Origin: Corallococcus sp. NCRR
Lineage (GTDB): Bacteria > Myxococcota > Myxococcia > Myxococcales > Myxococcaceae
Assembly: GCF_026965535.1 (NCBI RefSeq)
Contig: NZ_CP114039.1
Location: 3,596,001-3,660,000 of the forward strand
Length of the DNA: 64,000 bases
Direction of reading: 5' to 3'
Position 1 is the stretch's first letter, and every line of letters begins with the position of its first letter. Below are positions 26,523 through 35,411 of the stretch, piece by piece. The notes under the pieces are model-generated. The model had not been told where the DNA came from. It was given only the letters and a program-made list of their open reading frames with translations, and searched no databases. Both the position numbers and the translations under genes were made by a program.

Positions 26523-26628
26523 ACGCTGGCCGCCTTCCGCCCGTCCGCCGTGCATGCGGGCGGGCAGGGGAGGAATCCGGCGCTCGCGCACCCCATATTC
26601 GGGGATGCGCGGGGACGGAGGCGAGACG

Positions 26629-28803
26629 GTGGCGGAGGGCTGGGTGGCGCCACGGGGAAGCGCGGCCCGGGGACACCTGCCCCGCCACGTCGCGGGCCTC
26701 TTCCGCTTCCAGCCGGGCCGGCCCGCGGTGGCCTCGGGGTTGCGCACGGGGCTGGCGCTGGGCGTGCCGCTGCTGCTCTCCGCGCTCCTGTCGCAGCCGA
26801 TGGCGTCATGGGCGGGCATGGCCGGGCTCTTCGTCGCGCTGGTGGACAAGGGCGGGCCGTACCGCACGCGCGCCCGGGCCATGGGCGCGATGACGGTGCT
26901 GGGGGCGTTGGTGGGGCTCGTCATCGCGCTGCCGAGCCCCTTCTGGGTGGACGTGGCGCTGACGCTCTTCTGGGTGACGGCGTGCGGCTTCGCGCGCAGC
27001 TTCGGGGACACGCCGGGCATCGTCGGCATGCTGCTGGCGAACCTGTTCGTGGTGTCGCTGGCCCTGCCGCAGCGGGGGCCGGAGGCGGCGCTGATGCAGG
27101 CGGCGTACTTCGTCGCGGGCGGCCTGTGGTCCATGTTCCTGGCGCTGGTGCTGTGGCCGCTCAGGCCCTACCGCCCGGCGCGGCTGGCCATCGCGGCCTG
27201 CTACGAGGAGCTGGCGGACGCCGCGGACGCGGTCGCGGGCTGGCCCATGGAGGGGCCCTCGCGGGTGGGGACGTGGGAGGCGGTGCAGCGGGCCGCGCGC
27301 ATGCGGCGGTCGCTGGAGACGGCGCGCGCGACGCTGGGCGCCACGCGCCAGGGACGACAGGAGGAGAGCGGCCGGGGCGAGCACCTGCTGGTGCTGCTGG
27401 AGGACGCGGACGCGCTGTCGCTCCTGCTCACGGCGATGTCGGAGGCGCTGGACGAGGCGCCGCGTCAGGGCGCGTGCCGCACGGCCCGCATCGAGGCGCA
27501 GCACGCGCTGGGCGCGCTGGCGGTGGACCTGCGGGGCGTGGTGGGTGCGCTGGTGCGGGGCACGGTGCCGGCGCCCACGTCGTGGGACGCGGAGCGGGTG
27601 ACGCGGGTGCTCCAGGCGGACGGGGGGCCGCCGGAGCCTGCGCGCTCGCAGTACTCGCACGTGGCGGGGCTGTTGGGGCGGCTGCGGGAGTACAGCGGGG
27701 TGGCGCTGGACGTGGCGTCCCGGCTGGAGAGCGGCGAGCCGCTGCCGGAGCGGGACATGAAGCCGCTGGGGGTGGAGCCGGGGCGCGGGCGTTCGGGGTG
27801 GAAGGTGCTGCGCGACCACCTGACGCCGGAGTCGGTGGTCTTCCGGCACGCGCTGCGGCTGGGGCTCACCGCGACGGTGGCGACGGCGCTGGCGGAGGGG
27901 CTGGGGCTCAACCACGGGTACTGGGTGACCATCACGGTGATTGTCGTGTTGCAGCCGTACTCGGGGCTCACCACGGAGAAGGGGCTTCAGCGTGTGGCGG
28001 GCACGTTCCTGGGCAGCGTGTTGGCCATGGGGCTGGTGCACGTGCTGCCCACGACGGGGATGATGCTCGTGGCCATCGTGCTGCTGGTCTGCGTGTCGGT
28101 GAGCGTGCGGCCGCTGAACTTCACGGTGTACCAGGTGCTGCTGGTGCCAGCGCTGGTGCTGCTCGCGGAGATTCAAACGGGGGACTGGCGGCTCGCGGGG
28201 GTGCGCATCCTCAACACGCTGATGGGAGGCGCGCTGGCGCTGGTGGGCATCCGGCTGCTCTGGCCGAGCCCCGAGCACGCGCGCTTCGCCGAGGCGGTGG
28301 CCTGCGTGCTGAAGGCGGACCAGCACTACCTGCGCGAGGTGGCGCGCACGCCGGTGGCCACGGAGCCGGCGCTGCGAGAGGCCCGCCGCAAGGTGGGCGT
28401 GGCGCTGCTGTCCGCGGAGGCGTCGTTCCAGCGCCTGCTGAGTGAGTGGAAGGGCCCGGCGAAGGAATTGGAGCCGGGGATGGCGTTGATTACCTACGCG
28501 CGCCGCTTCACCGCGGCCGTGACGGCGCTGGCGGCGAGTCGCACCTGGCATCAGGATTCGGACGTGGGGCCGGTGGTGCGCTACGCATCGGACGCGCTGG
28601 AGGAGCTGTCCGCGGCGCTGGTGGCGCGCCGCGTGCCGTCAGCGCTCAAGCGCGAGGCGCCGGGCCTGGAGGGCACGGACGCGCTGGCGCGCACGCAACT
28701 GTCGCGACTGGTGCGTCAACTGGGCGTGCTCCACCACGCGGTGGAGCGGATGCCGCCCGCGCTGCGTGCCTCGGAGGATGGGGCTACGCCCGCTCCAGCT
28801 TGA
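26629..28803 (+). CDS. FUSC family inner-membrane protein
   Basis: A 724-residue membrane protein with two sets of transmembrane helices: residues ~30-165 and ~425-545, separated by and followed by soluble parts. The second set has G-L-N-H-G-Y-W-V-T-I-T-V-I-V-V-L-Q-P, the usual FUSC (fusaric acid resistance/YccS/AaeB-like) motif, and G-T-F-L-G-S-V-L-A. Such proteins are putative efflux components for aromatic acids, often with unknown substrate. GTG at 26629 is chosen because GGAGG (26617-26621) is 7 bases upstream. An ATG at 26605 is the alternative. The last 20 bases overlap the converging HEAT-repeat gene. Confidence 0.88.
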   Translation: MAEGWVAPRGSAARGHLPRHVAGLFRFQPGRPAVASGLRTGLALGVPLLLSALLSQPMASWAGMAGLFVALVDKGGPYRTRARAMGAMTVLGALVGLVIALPSPFWVDVALTLFWVTACGFARSFGDTPGIVGMLLANLFVVSLALPQRGPEAALMQAAYFVAGGLWSMFLALVLWPLRPYRPARLAIAACYEELADAADAVAGWPMEGPSRVGTWEAVQRAARMRRSLETARATLGATRQGRQEESGRGEHLLVLLEDADALSLLLTAMSEALDEAPRQGACRTARIEAQHALGALAVDLRGVVGALVRGTVPAPTSWDAERVTRVLQADGGPPEPARSQYSHVAGLLGRLREYSGVALDVASRLESGEPLPERDMKPLGVEPGRGRSGWKVLRDHLTPESVVFRHALRLGLTATVATALAEGLGLNHGYWVTITVIVVLQPYSGLTTEKGLQRVAGTFLGSVLAMGLVHVLPTTGMMLVAIVLLVCVSVSVRPLNFTVYQVLLVPALVLLAEIQTGDWRLAGVRILNTLMGGALALVGIRLLWPSPEHARFAEAVACVLKADQHYLREVARTPVATEPALREARRKVGVALLSAEASFQRLLSEWKGPAKELEPGMALITYARRFTAAVTALAASRTWHQDSDVGPVVRYASDALEELSAALVARRVPSALKREAPGLEGTDALARTQLSRLVRQLGVLHHAVERMPPALRASEDGATPAPA

Positions 28804-30379
28804 CCATCAGCCGGCGCAGGTCCTCGTTCACGCGCACGAAGTTGGAGTTGCCCTTCTCGTCCTCCAGCTGCTTCTTCAGCGCGGGCAGGGACGCCTCGCG
28901 CAGCTTCTTCGCCGCGCCGGGCGCGTCCGCCAGCCAGTCCACCGCCTGGATGACCGTGGCCCGCGCCTCGGTGTCGCGCTCGTTGAGCCGGCCCGCCAGC
29001 GTCGGGCCCTGGTCCGCCGCCCCGGAGCGCCCCAGCTCCAGCGCCGCGCGCTGCAACAGCACCGCGTCCGCCTTGGGCAGCCGCTGCGACCAGCAGCCCG
29101 CGTTGCCGCTGCACGCCTGCGCCGCTTCGAGCACGGCGCCATATCCCTGGACCTGATCCGCGCGCTTCTTGCCCAGCGCCGCGGCGTCCTGGCACCCGTC
29201 CTCGCCCGTCTCCTGGCAGTCCGCCGCCGTGCGCGCGGGCTCCGCCGCCGCCAGCTTCGCGAGCACCGGCTGCTCCCGCGCATCTCCCAGGAGCGCGATG
29301 CCCTTCACGGCGATCTCCCGCGAGTACCAGTCGCCGGTGCCCGCCGCCTTCTCCAGCGCGGGGAGCGCGTCCCGGCTGCCCAGCAGCGCCAGCGCCCGCA
29401 CGTACGCGTCGCGCACCGTCGGATCCGGCTCGCCCACCAGCGCCGCGAGCGGCTTCACCGCCTCCTGCGCGCGCATCCTCCCGAGCGCGTCCGCCGCCTG
29501 CATCCGCACCAGCGCTTGGATCTGCGGATCCGAGTGCGTGAACGACAGCTGCTTCAACAGCATGGGCACCGCGCGCTTCTCCCGGAGGTCGCCCAGCACC
29601 TGCGCGGCCTTCATCGGGTAGCTGGCGGGGTTCACCCCCTGCGCCTTCGCCCACGTGAGCAGCTCCGCGTCCTTGCCCTCCAGCACCGGCAGGAGCGCGT
29701 CCGCCGCGGGCGCGCCCAACTGGAACAGCGCGAAGCTGCTCTCCACGTAGAAGGACACGCCCCGGCGCTCCTTCGTCAGCGTGCGCATCAGCGCCGGCAC
29801 CGCGCGCGGGTCTCCAATCTGCCCCAGCGCCTCGATGGCCTTCTTGTTGAGGAACGGCTCCGCGGCCTCGTCCGTCGCCAACTGGATGAGCGGCTCCACC
29901 GCCGGCTTCGCCTTCAGCGCGCCCAGCACCTGGATGGCCTCGATGCGCGTGTAGTTGTCCTTGCTGCGCAACAGGGGCACCAGCGACGGCACCGCGCGCT
30001 CATCCCCGATCCGCCCCAGCGCGCCCACCACCGCCTTGTTCACCTGCTGCGCCGGCACGTCCGACGCCCCGGGGTCCAGCGCCGCCGTCAGCGGCTCCAG
30101 CGACGTCGGGTGGTGCAAATCCCCCAGCGTCCGGGCCAACGCGGCCTTCACCTCCGGCCGGCGCTCCGAGGACAGCCGCGCGTGCAGGAAGGGCAGGAAC
30201 TGTTCGTTCACGTTGCCCGACGTGCGCAGCGACTCAATCACTCGCACCTTGTCGTCGGGGCGCTTCGCCCCCTCCAGACTGGACTGCCAGTACTCCGGCG
30301 TCTTGGGGTCCTCCTTCTTGCAACCCCCCAGGGCAAGGCAGGAAACGGCCAGGGACAGGGCGACGAATGAGCGGGACAT
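28784..30379 (-). CDS. HEAT-repeat lipoprotein
   Basis: A 531-residue exported lipoprotein with leader peptide and lipobox L-G-G-C (Cys ~20), followed by K-K-E. The rest is built from HEAT/PBS-lyase-type helical repeats: repeated A-L-G-x-I-G-D-x-R-A-V-P-x-L, such as L-G-R-I-G-D-E-R-A-V-P-S-L, L-G-Q-I-G-D-P-R-A-V-P-A-L and L-G-D-L-R-E-K-R-A-V-P-M-L. Four Cys lie in a 50-residue insertion near 390-440 (D-C-Q-E, G-C-Q-D, A-C-S-G, G-C-W-S), probably two disulphides, which fits a periplasmic location. HEAT repeats are protein-binding scaffolds. Specific role unknown. It converges with FUSC by a 20-base overlap. Confidence 0.88.
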   Translation of the reverse strand: MSRSFVALSLAVSCLALGGCKKEDPKTPEYWQSSLEGAKRPDDKVRVIESLRTSGNVNEQFLPFLHARLSSERRPEVKAALARTLGDLHHPTSLEPLTAALDPGASDVPAQQVNKAVVGALGRIGDERAVPSLVPLLRSKDNYTRIEAIQVLGALKAKPAVEPLIQLATDEAAEPFLNKKAIEALGQIGDPRAVPALMRTLTKERRGVSFYVESSFALFQLGAPAADALLPVLEGKDAELLTWAKAQGVNPASYPMKAAQVLGDLREKRAVPMLLKQLSFTHSDPQIQALVRMQAADALGRMRAQEAVKPLAALVGEPDPTVRDAYVRALALLGSRDALPALEKAAGTGDWYSREIAVKGIALLGDAREQPVLAKLAAAEPARTAADCQETGEDGCQDAAALGKKRADQVQGYGAVLEAAQACSGNAGCWSQRLPKADAVLLQRAALELGRSGAADQGPTLAGRLNERDTEARATVIQAVDWLADAPGAAKKLREASLPALKKQLEDEKGNSNFVRVNEDLRRLMVKLERA

Positions 30380-30482
30380 GGGGCTCCTTTACGTCCGAAC
30401 GTCTGGGCTTTCGTCGGGTGTAGACCTGTCCACACGAAGGACGCAAACCTCCTCCACCTCCTGGGGTACGCTGGTCAACGAC

Positions 30483-31073
30483 ATGGCCCCTGCCGAAGAC
30501 AGTCGTAACGCGTCGCGTCCGACCATCATGCGCCGGACGTACCTGCTCGACCGAGAATTCCAGCTCAAATACATCCTCCTGCTCACCGGCATGGGCGCCG
30601 GGAGCATGTTGCTCTTCGGCGTGCTCGCCCATCAGGTGCACCGCATGTCCGCCGAAGGGGGCCTGTCCGGCGAGGAGACGCTCTGGTGGCTCACCGGCGT
30701 CGCCACCGTGGGCCTGGGCGTCGCGCTCGGGTTGTTCGGGCTGCTCTTCACGCACCGTGTGGCGGGCCCCGTCCACGTGATGAGCCTCTACGTCGCGGCG
30801 CTCGCGGCGGGCCGCTATCCGCGCCTGCGCCCCCTGCGGCGCAAGGACGAGCTGCGCGCCTTCTTCGCGCGCTTCAGCGAAGCGGTGGACCGCATCCGCC
30901 AGCGCGAGGCGGACGAAGCCCTGGCGCTGGAGAAGGCGCTGGACGTGCTCAAGGACGTGGCCACCACGCCCGAGGCGCGCGAGGCCCTGTCCACGCTGGA
31001 GGCGCTGCGCGCGCGCAAGCGCCAGGCGGTGGACACCTCCGCGCCGCCCGCCACCTTCAAGTCCGTGGCCTGA
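30483..31073 (+). CDS. Two-helix membrane protein with HAMP-like cytoplasmic segment
   Basis: A 196-residue protein. Hydrophobic segments at about residues 28-50 (Y-I-L-L-L-T-G-M-G-A-G-S-M-L-L-F-G-V-L) and 66-88 flank a short loop. The sequence after the second, starting T-H-R-V-A-G-P-V-H-V-M, resembles the V-A-G-P-I opening of HAMP domains. A charged helix follows (R-Q-R-E-A-D-E-A-L-A-L-E-K-A-L), likely a coiled coil. No kinase or methyl-accepting domain exists, so this is a HAMP-only protein. Start at 30483; an ATG at 30528 is possible. It begins 103 bases from the divergent HEAT gene and lies 33 bases upstream of fmt, perhaps in the same transcript. Confidence 0.8.
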   Translation: MAPAEDSRNASRPTIMRRTYLLDREFQLKYILLLTGMGAGSMLLFGVLAHQVHRMSAEGGLSGEETLWWLTGVATVGLGVALGLFGLLFTHRVAGPVHVMSLYVAALAAGRYPRLRPLRRKDELRAFFARFSEAVDRIRQREADEALALEKALDVLKDVATTPEAREALSTLEALRARKRQAVDTSAPPATFKSVA

Positions 31074-31106
31074 CCCATCCCTTCTTCCACACGAGACTTC
31101 CCTCAC

Positions 31107-32045
31107 ATGAGCAGCCGACCCCGCATCGTCTTCATGGGTACGCCCGAGTTCGCCGTGGCCTCGCTGGAGGCCTGCTTCGACGTGGGCGACGTCGTGGCCG
31201 TCGTCACCCAGCCGGACAAGCCCAAGGGCCGGGGCAACGCCGTCACCGCGCCGCCCGTGAAGGAGCGCGCGCTGGAGAAGGGCATCCCCGTGCTCCAGCC
31301 GCAGAAGCTGCGCACGCCGCCGTTCTCCGAGGAGCTGCGCCAGTACGCCCCCGACGTCTGCGTGGTGACGGCCTACGGGAAGATCCTGCCCAAGGACCTG
31401 CTGGCGCTTCCGGTGAAAGGCTGCGTGAACGTGCACGCGTCCCTGCTGCCGCGCTTCCGGGGCGCCGCGCCCATCCAGTGGGCCATTGAGCATGGCGACA
31501 GCGAGACGGGCGTGTCGCTGATGGTGATGGACGAAGGCCTGGACACCGGCCCCGTGCTGGCCATGAAGCGGCTGCCCATCGCGCCGGACGAGACGAGCGC
31601 CACGCTGCACGCGAAGCTGTCCGCGCTGGGCGGCGACATCCTGCGCGAGTCCCTGCCGCGCTACCTGAACGGGGAGCTGACGCCCCAGCCCCAGCCCTCC
31701 GAGGGCATGGTGCTGGCGCCCATCATCGACAAGGAGAACGGCAAGCTGGACTTCACGAAGCGCGCGGTGGAGCTGGACCGCCGCCTGCGCGCCTTCACGC
31801 CGTGGCCCGGCGCGTACACGATGCTGGGGGGCAAGGTCTTCAAGGTGCACCGGATGCGGGCCGCGGAAGGCAGGGGCGCGCCCGGCACGGTGTTGTCCGC
31901 GGGACCGGAGGGCATCGAGGTCGCCTGTGGCGAGGGCTCGGTCGTCTTCCTGGAGGTCCAGCCAGAGGGCAAGCGGGTGATGCGCGCGGCGGACTTCCTC
32001 TCCGGAAACAGATTGCAGCCGGGCAGTCAGCCGTTCACGTCTTAG
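31107..32045 (+). CDS. fmt: Methionyl-tRNA formyltransferase
   Basis: A 312-residue enzyme that transfers the formyl group from 10-formyltetrahydrofolate to Met-tRNA(fMet). Visible family motifs: F-M-G-T-P-E-F-A at the N-terminus, the active-site segment N-V-H-A-S-L-L-P-R-F-R-G-A-A-P-I (catalytic Asn and His), a following M-D-E-G-L-D-T-G-P-V, and the C-terminal tRNA-binding OB domain (R-A-F-T-P-W-P-G-A-Y). Length is standard. The usual partner def is not visible here. Downstream come an AroQ-like gene and an rsmB-type gene in the same direction. Confidence 0.97.
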   Translation: MSSRPRIVFMGTPEFAVASLEACFDVGDVVAVVTQPDKPKGRGNAVTAPPVKERALEKGIPVLQPQKLRTPPFSEELRQYAPDVCVVTAYGKILPKDLLALPVKGCVNVHASLLPRFRGAAPIQWAIEHGDSETGVSLMVMDEGLDTGPVLAMKRLPIAPDETSATLHAKLSALGGDILRESLPRYLNGELTPQPQPSEGMVLAPIIDKENGKLDFTKRAVELDRRLRAFTPWPGAYTMLGGKVFKVHRMRAAEGRGAPGTVLSAGPEGIEVACGEGSVVFLEVQPEGKRVMRAADFLSGNRLQPGSQPFTS

Positions 32046-32093
32046 CGCGCCATCGAGCGCCATGTGGAATCCTAGCGCGATGGAGTCTCACGG

Positions 32094-33053
32094 ATGGGCA
32101 TGAAGCTGTTGGTGTTGCACGGGCCGAACCTCAACCTCCTGGGCGAGCGCGAGGACGTCGCGGGGGGCCGCCTGACGGACCTGGACGCGGCCCTGCGCGC
32201 GAAGGCGAAGGAGCTGGGACTGACGCTGACCATCGTCCAGTCCAACCACGAGGGCGTCCTCATCGACACGATCCACGCCGAGCGCAAGAACGTGGAGGGC
32301 ATCCTCATCAACCCCGCGGGGTACTTCACGTCCTACGCGCTGAAGGAGGCGCTGGAGGCGGTGGGGCTGCCCGCCATTGAAGTCCTGCTCAAGCCACCCG
32401 CGCGCGAGTCCGTGGTGGCCGAAGCCTGCGCCATGCAGGTGCTGGGGCTGCATGGCTTCGACCCGTACATCCAGGCCCTGGAGACCTTCGCGAGCGGCAT
32501 CTTCCACCCCGCCATCCCCGGGCCGGTGAAGTCGCTGGGCCGCCGCAAGAAGACCGCCGGGCCGGAGGACGACGATTCCCGCCCGAAGCCCAAGCTGGTG
32601 GGCCGCGTGCACCCGCTCAAGAAGGACGACGCGCCGGAGCCCACGCCGCTGGCCACGCCCGCGCGCTCGCTCAGGCGCACGGCGGAGGCCGGGGGACCGC
32701 TGAAGACGCTGGGCCGCAAGTCCGTGCCCACGGTCGTGAAGGCGGACGGCAAGCCGGGCAAGACGCTGGGCCGCGCGGCGAAGGGCGGATCCACGCCCGC
32801 GTCGGACCTGCTCACCCGGGCGCTCGTGCGCCAGAAGATCGCGGACCGGCTGGCCGGACGGCTCAGTGAAGCGGAGCTGGCCACCTGGGCCCGCGCGAAG
32901 TATCAGCAGGTCCAGCGTGGTGAACCGGCGGAGAGCGGCCACCGCGATCTCCTGGAGGACAGCCTCCAGAGCCTCACTTTGTCCCATCTGCCCGCGACGC
33001 GGATGTCGGACGAGCAACTGGTGGACCTGATGACCCGGCTGGAAGAAGGATGA
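32094..33053 (+). CDS. Type II dehydroquinase-fold protein lacking catalytic residues, fused to a basic C-terminal extension
   Basis: A 319-residue protein. Residues 1-150 match the type II 3-dehydroquinate dehydratase (AroQ) fold: L-V-L-H-G-P-N-L-N-L-L-G-E-R-E, I-V-Q-S-N-H-E-G-x-L-I-D and L-I-N-P-A-G-Y. In real enzymes the E/R-E-P-x-I-Y-G Tyr, the T-H-T-S His, and the E-V-H-I-S-N substrate loop are needed. Here they read D-V-A-G-G, Y-F-T-S, and E-V-L-L-K-P, so Tyr is Ala, His is Phe and the loop is lost. Residues ~150-235 form a K/R-rich disordered linker with repeated L-G-R (K-S-L-G-R-R-K-K, K-T-L-G-R-K, K-T-L-G-R-A). The last 85 residues form a helical domain I do not recognise. Stop overlaps the rsmB-type start (ATGA). 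Likely not a dehydroquinase. Confidence 0.85.
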   Translation: MGMKLLVLHGPNLNLLGEREDVAGGRLTDLDAALRAKAKELGLTLTIVQSNHEGVLIDTIHAERKNVEGILINPAGYFTSYALKEALEAVGLPAIEVLLKPPARESVVAEACAMQVLGLHGFDPYIQALETFASGIFHPAIPGPVKSLGRRKKTAGPEDDDSRPKPKLVGRVHPLKKDDAPEPTPLATPARSLRRTAEAGGPLKTLGRKSVPTVVKADGKPGKTLGRAAKGGSTPASDLLTRALVRQKIADRLAGRLSEAELATWARAKYQQVQRGEPAESGHRDLLEDSLQSLTLSHLPATRMSDEQLVDLMTRLEEG

Positions 33054-34366
33054 ACGCCCGTATCCTCGCCATCAACATCCTCGCGCGCGTGCGCGCCACG
33101 GATGCCTACCTCAACGTGGTGCTGGACACGGCCCTGTCGGAGACGCCGCCGAAGGACCCCCGCGACGCGGCGCTCGTCACCGAGCTGACCTACGGCGCCA
33201 CCCGCCGGCAGCTCGCGCTGGACTACGCCATCACCCGCTTCGCGGACCGCAAGCTGGACGCGCTGGAGGACAAGGTCCTGGCCGCCCTGCGCGTGGGCGC
33301 CTACCAGCTCTTCCACACCCGCGTGCCCGCGAGAGCCGCCGTGGCGGAGACGGTCCAGGCCCTCAAGGACGTGGGGCTCGCGCGCGCCGCGGGCTTCACC
33401 AACGCCATCCTGCGCAAGCTGTCCGAGCTGCCCTCGCCGCCCTTGCCCTCCCAGAAGGACCCGGTGGAGTACCTGTCCGTGCGCGAGAGCCACCCGCGCT
33501 GGCTGGTGGAGCGGTGGATCCGCCAGTTCGGCCGCGAGCGCGCGGAGGCGATGCTCGTCGCCAACAACACGCCGCCCGCCGTCGTCATCCGCGCCAACAG
33601 CGCCAGGGTGACGCGCGACGCGCTGCTCGCGCAGCTCAAGGACGTGGGCGTGGAGGCGCGCGCCACGGAGGCCTCGCCCGTGGGCATCGTCCTGCCGCCC
33701 GTGGGCCGCGTGGAGGACGTGTACGGCTACTCGGAAGGGCTCTGGCAGGTGCAGGACGAGGCCGCGCAGCTGGTGGGCGTCTATGGCGCCATCCCGGAGA
33801 CGGCGCGTGTGCTGGACGCGTGCGCGGCGCCGGGCGGCAAGGCCTGCCACCAGGCGGAAGGCCACGACGTCGTCGCGGTGGACCTGCACGCGAACAAGCT
33901 GCGGAAGATTGAGGCCGAGGCCCACCGTCTGGGGCTGTCCGGCCGCCTGAAGGCCTACGCGCACGACGCGTCCGAGCCGTTCCCGGAGAGCTGGGGCGAG
34001 TTCCACGCGGTGGTGGTGGACGCGCCGTGCTCCGGGCTGGGCACGCTGCGCCGGCACCCGGAGCTGAGATACCGCCGCAAGGAGGAGGACGTGGCCCGGC
34101 TGGCGACGCTCCAGCGGCGCATCCTGGAGAACTGCCAGGAGGCGGTGCCGCCCGGCGGCCTGCTCGTCTACGCCGTCTGCACGCCGGAGCCGCAGGAGGG
34201 GCAGGACCAAGTGGACATGTTCCTGCGCAGCCACCCGGAGTGGACGGCCGAGCCGCCCGTGCTGCCCGGCCTCAAGCTGCCGCTCGCGCAGGCCTGGCTG
34301 CGCACGCTGCCCGGGCCGGAGGGCTACGACGGCTTCTTCGCGGCCCGGCTGCGAAAGCTCTACTGA
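33050..34366 (+). CDS. rsmB: 16S rRNA m5C methyltransferase, RsmB (Fmu) type
   Basis: A 438-residue SAM-dependent RNA cytosine-5 methyltransferase. The first ~140 residues are the NusB-like RNA-binding domain (A-R-V-R-A-T-D-A-Y-L, L-T-Y-G-A-T-R-R). The methyltransferase part has motif I V-L-D-A-C-A-A-P-G-G-K, D-A-P-C-S-G-L-G-T (first Cys) and Y-A-V-C-T (catalytic Cys). Length and order match RsmB (~430). Its ATG overlaps the stop of the dehydroquinase-like gene by 4 bases, so the two are co-translated. In other genomes rsmB follows fmt directly. Here the AroQ-like gene is inserted between. Confidence 0.95.
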   Translation: MNARILAINILARVRATDAYLNVVLDTALSETPPKDPRDAALVTELTYGATRRQLALDYAITRFADRKLDALEDKVLAALRVGAYQLFHTRVPARAAVAETVQALKDVGLARAAGFTNAILRKLSELPSPPLPSQKDPVEYLSVRESHPRWLVERWIRQFGRERAEAMLVANNTPPAVVIRANSARVTRDALLAQLKDVGVEARATEASPVGIVLPPVGRVEDVYGYSEGLWQVQDEAAQLVGVYGAIPETARVLDACAAPGGKACHQAEGHDVVAVDLHANKLRKIEAEAHRLGLSGRLKAYAHDASEPFPESWGEFHAVVVDAPCSGLGTLRRHPELRYRRKEEDVARLATLQRRILENCQEAVPPGGLLVYAVCTPEPQEGQDQVDMFLRSHPEWTAEPPVLPGLKLPLAQAWLRTLPGPEGYDGFFAARLRKLY

Positions 34367-34382
34367 AGCGCCGCGGGGGCCT

Positions 34383-35282
34383 TCAGTCGTCCTGCGGAAT
34401 CAGGGCGGCCTGCTTGAAGGCCTCCAGCACCGCGGCGGACGCGCGGTCCAGGTACTTGCCCTTGCGGATGAGCAGGCCAATGGGGCGCGACACGGGCCCC
34501 TCCGCGAAGGGCTTCGCCACCAGCGAGCTGTTCTTGATTTCAGCGTGGGCCGTGGCCATCGGGAGGATGGCCACGCCCAGGCCCATCTCCACCGCGCGCT
34601 TGATGGTCTCCACGTTGTCCATCTCCATCACCGGATTGATGTCGATGTTCTTCTCGCGGAACAGGCGGTCCAACGCCTTGCGCGTGGGGGCTTCCCGGTC
34701 GAAGGCGATGAAGGGCACGCCGGACAGCGCGGTGAGGCTCACCTTCGCCTTGCTGGCGAACGAGTGGTTGGGCGCGCAGACCACCGCCAGCTTGTCGTCG
34801 CGGAACGGCAGGATGTCCACGCCCGCGCGCGGCTGCGGATAGGCCACGATGCCAATCTCCGCCGCGCCCAGAATCACGTCGTCGTAGACCTGATCATTGC
34901 GCCGGTAGTTCAGGCGCATGTTGACCTTGGGGTGCGTCTTCAGCAGCTGCTTCTGCACCACGTTCAGCTCGTGCAGACCCACCGAGTAGATGGTGGACAC
35001 GGTGGTCGCGCCCTGGACCTCCGTGGCCTGCTCGCGGATCTCCTGCTCCACCTCCGCGAAGCGCGCCAGGATCTCCTTGCAGCCCCGGAACAGGCGCTCA
35101 CCCGCCGGCGTGGGCGTCACCTGCCGCGCGCTGCGCGAGAGCAGCTTCTGCTCGTAGCGGTTCTCCAGCGCGCGGATCTGCTGGCTCACCGCGGACTGGG
35201 TCACGTGATTGAGCTGCGCCGCGCGCGAGAACGAACCCGTCTCGACCACGTCACAGAACATCTTCAACGATTCGAGCTGCAT
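34383..35282 (-). CDS. LysR family transcriptional regulator
   Basis: A 299-residue LysR regulator: N-terminal winged HTH (M-x-L-E-S-L-K-M-F-C-D-V-V-E-T-G-S-F-S-R-A-A, Q-S-A-V-S-Q-Q-I-R-A-L-E) and a periplasmic-binding-type co-inducer domain (residues ~90-295). Helix-turn-helix residues are intact. It stands as the first gene on the minus strand after a divergent stretch. Target is not clear from neighbours: a small membrane protein follows upstream on the same strand and a glycosyltransferase runs away. It converges with rsmB, 16 bases between stops. Confidence 0.95.
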   Translation of the reverse strand: MQLESLKMFCDVVETGSFSRAAQLNHVTQSAVSQQIRALENRYEQKLLSRSARQVTPTPAGERLFRGCKEILARFAEVEQEIREQATEVQGATTVSTIYSVGLHELNVVQKQLLKTHPKVNMRLNYRRNDQVYDDVILGAAEIGIVAYPQPRAGVDILPFRDDKLAVVCAPNHSFASKAKVSLTALSGVPFIAFDREAPTRKALDRLFREKNIDINPVMEMDNVETIKRAVEMGLGVAILPMATAHAEIKNSSLVAKPFAEGPVSRPIGLLIRKGKYLDRASAAVLEAFKQAALIPQDD

Positions 35283-35304
35283 GGGCCGTCTCCTACCCTC
35301 AAAC

Positions 35305-35330
35305 CTAATGGCCGGGCCAGTAGTAATTAG
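35305..35330. promoter_or_regulatory. Inverted repeat near the lysR start, possible autoregulatory site
   Basis: CTAAT (35305-35309) and ATTAG (35326-35330) are inverted across 16 bases, 23 bases upstream of the LysR start, in an AT-rich pocket. LysR proteins often bind such interrupted dyads at their own promoter. The dyad is short and this is weak evidence. Confidence 0.25.
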
Positions 35331-35411
35331 TTGACCTACCCCGCCCGCGAAAATGACCTACAGGAACAATGTGCCCGGCTGCTTGCGCGGCGCGGCGAAA
35401 TCCTTGGGCTC

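Noticed and set aside
28766-30370. 534-codon open frame on the plus strand opposite the HEAT lipoprotein
   Set aside because: Antisense shadow of the HEAT-repeat gene with repetitive Arg/Leu/Gln content that mirrors its repeats.
32094-32550. Naming the 32094-33053 gene aroQ
   Set aside because: The fold matches, but the catalytic Tyr and His and the substrate loop are replaced, so calling it a dehydroquinase would mislead.
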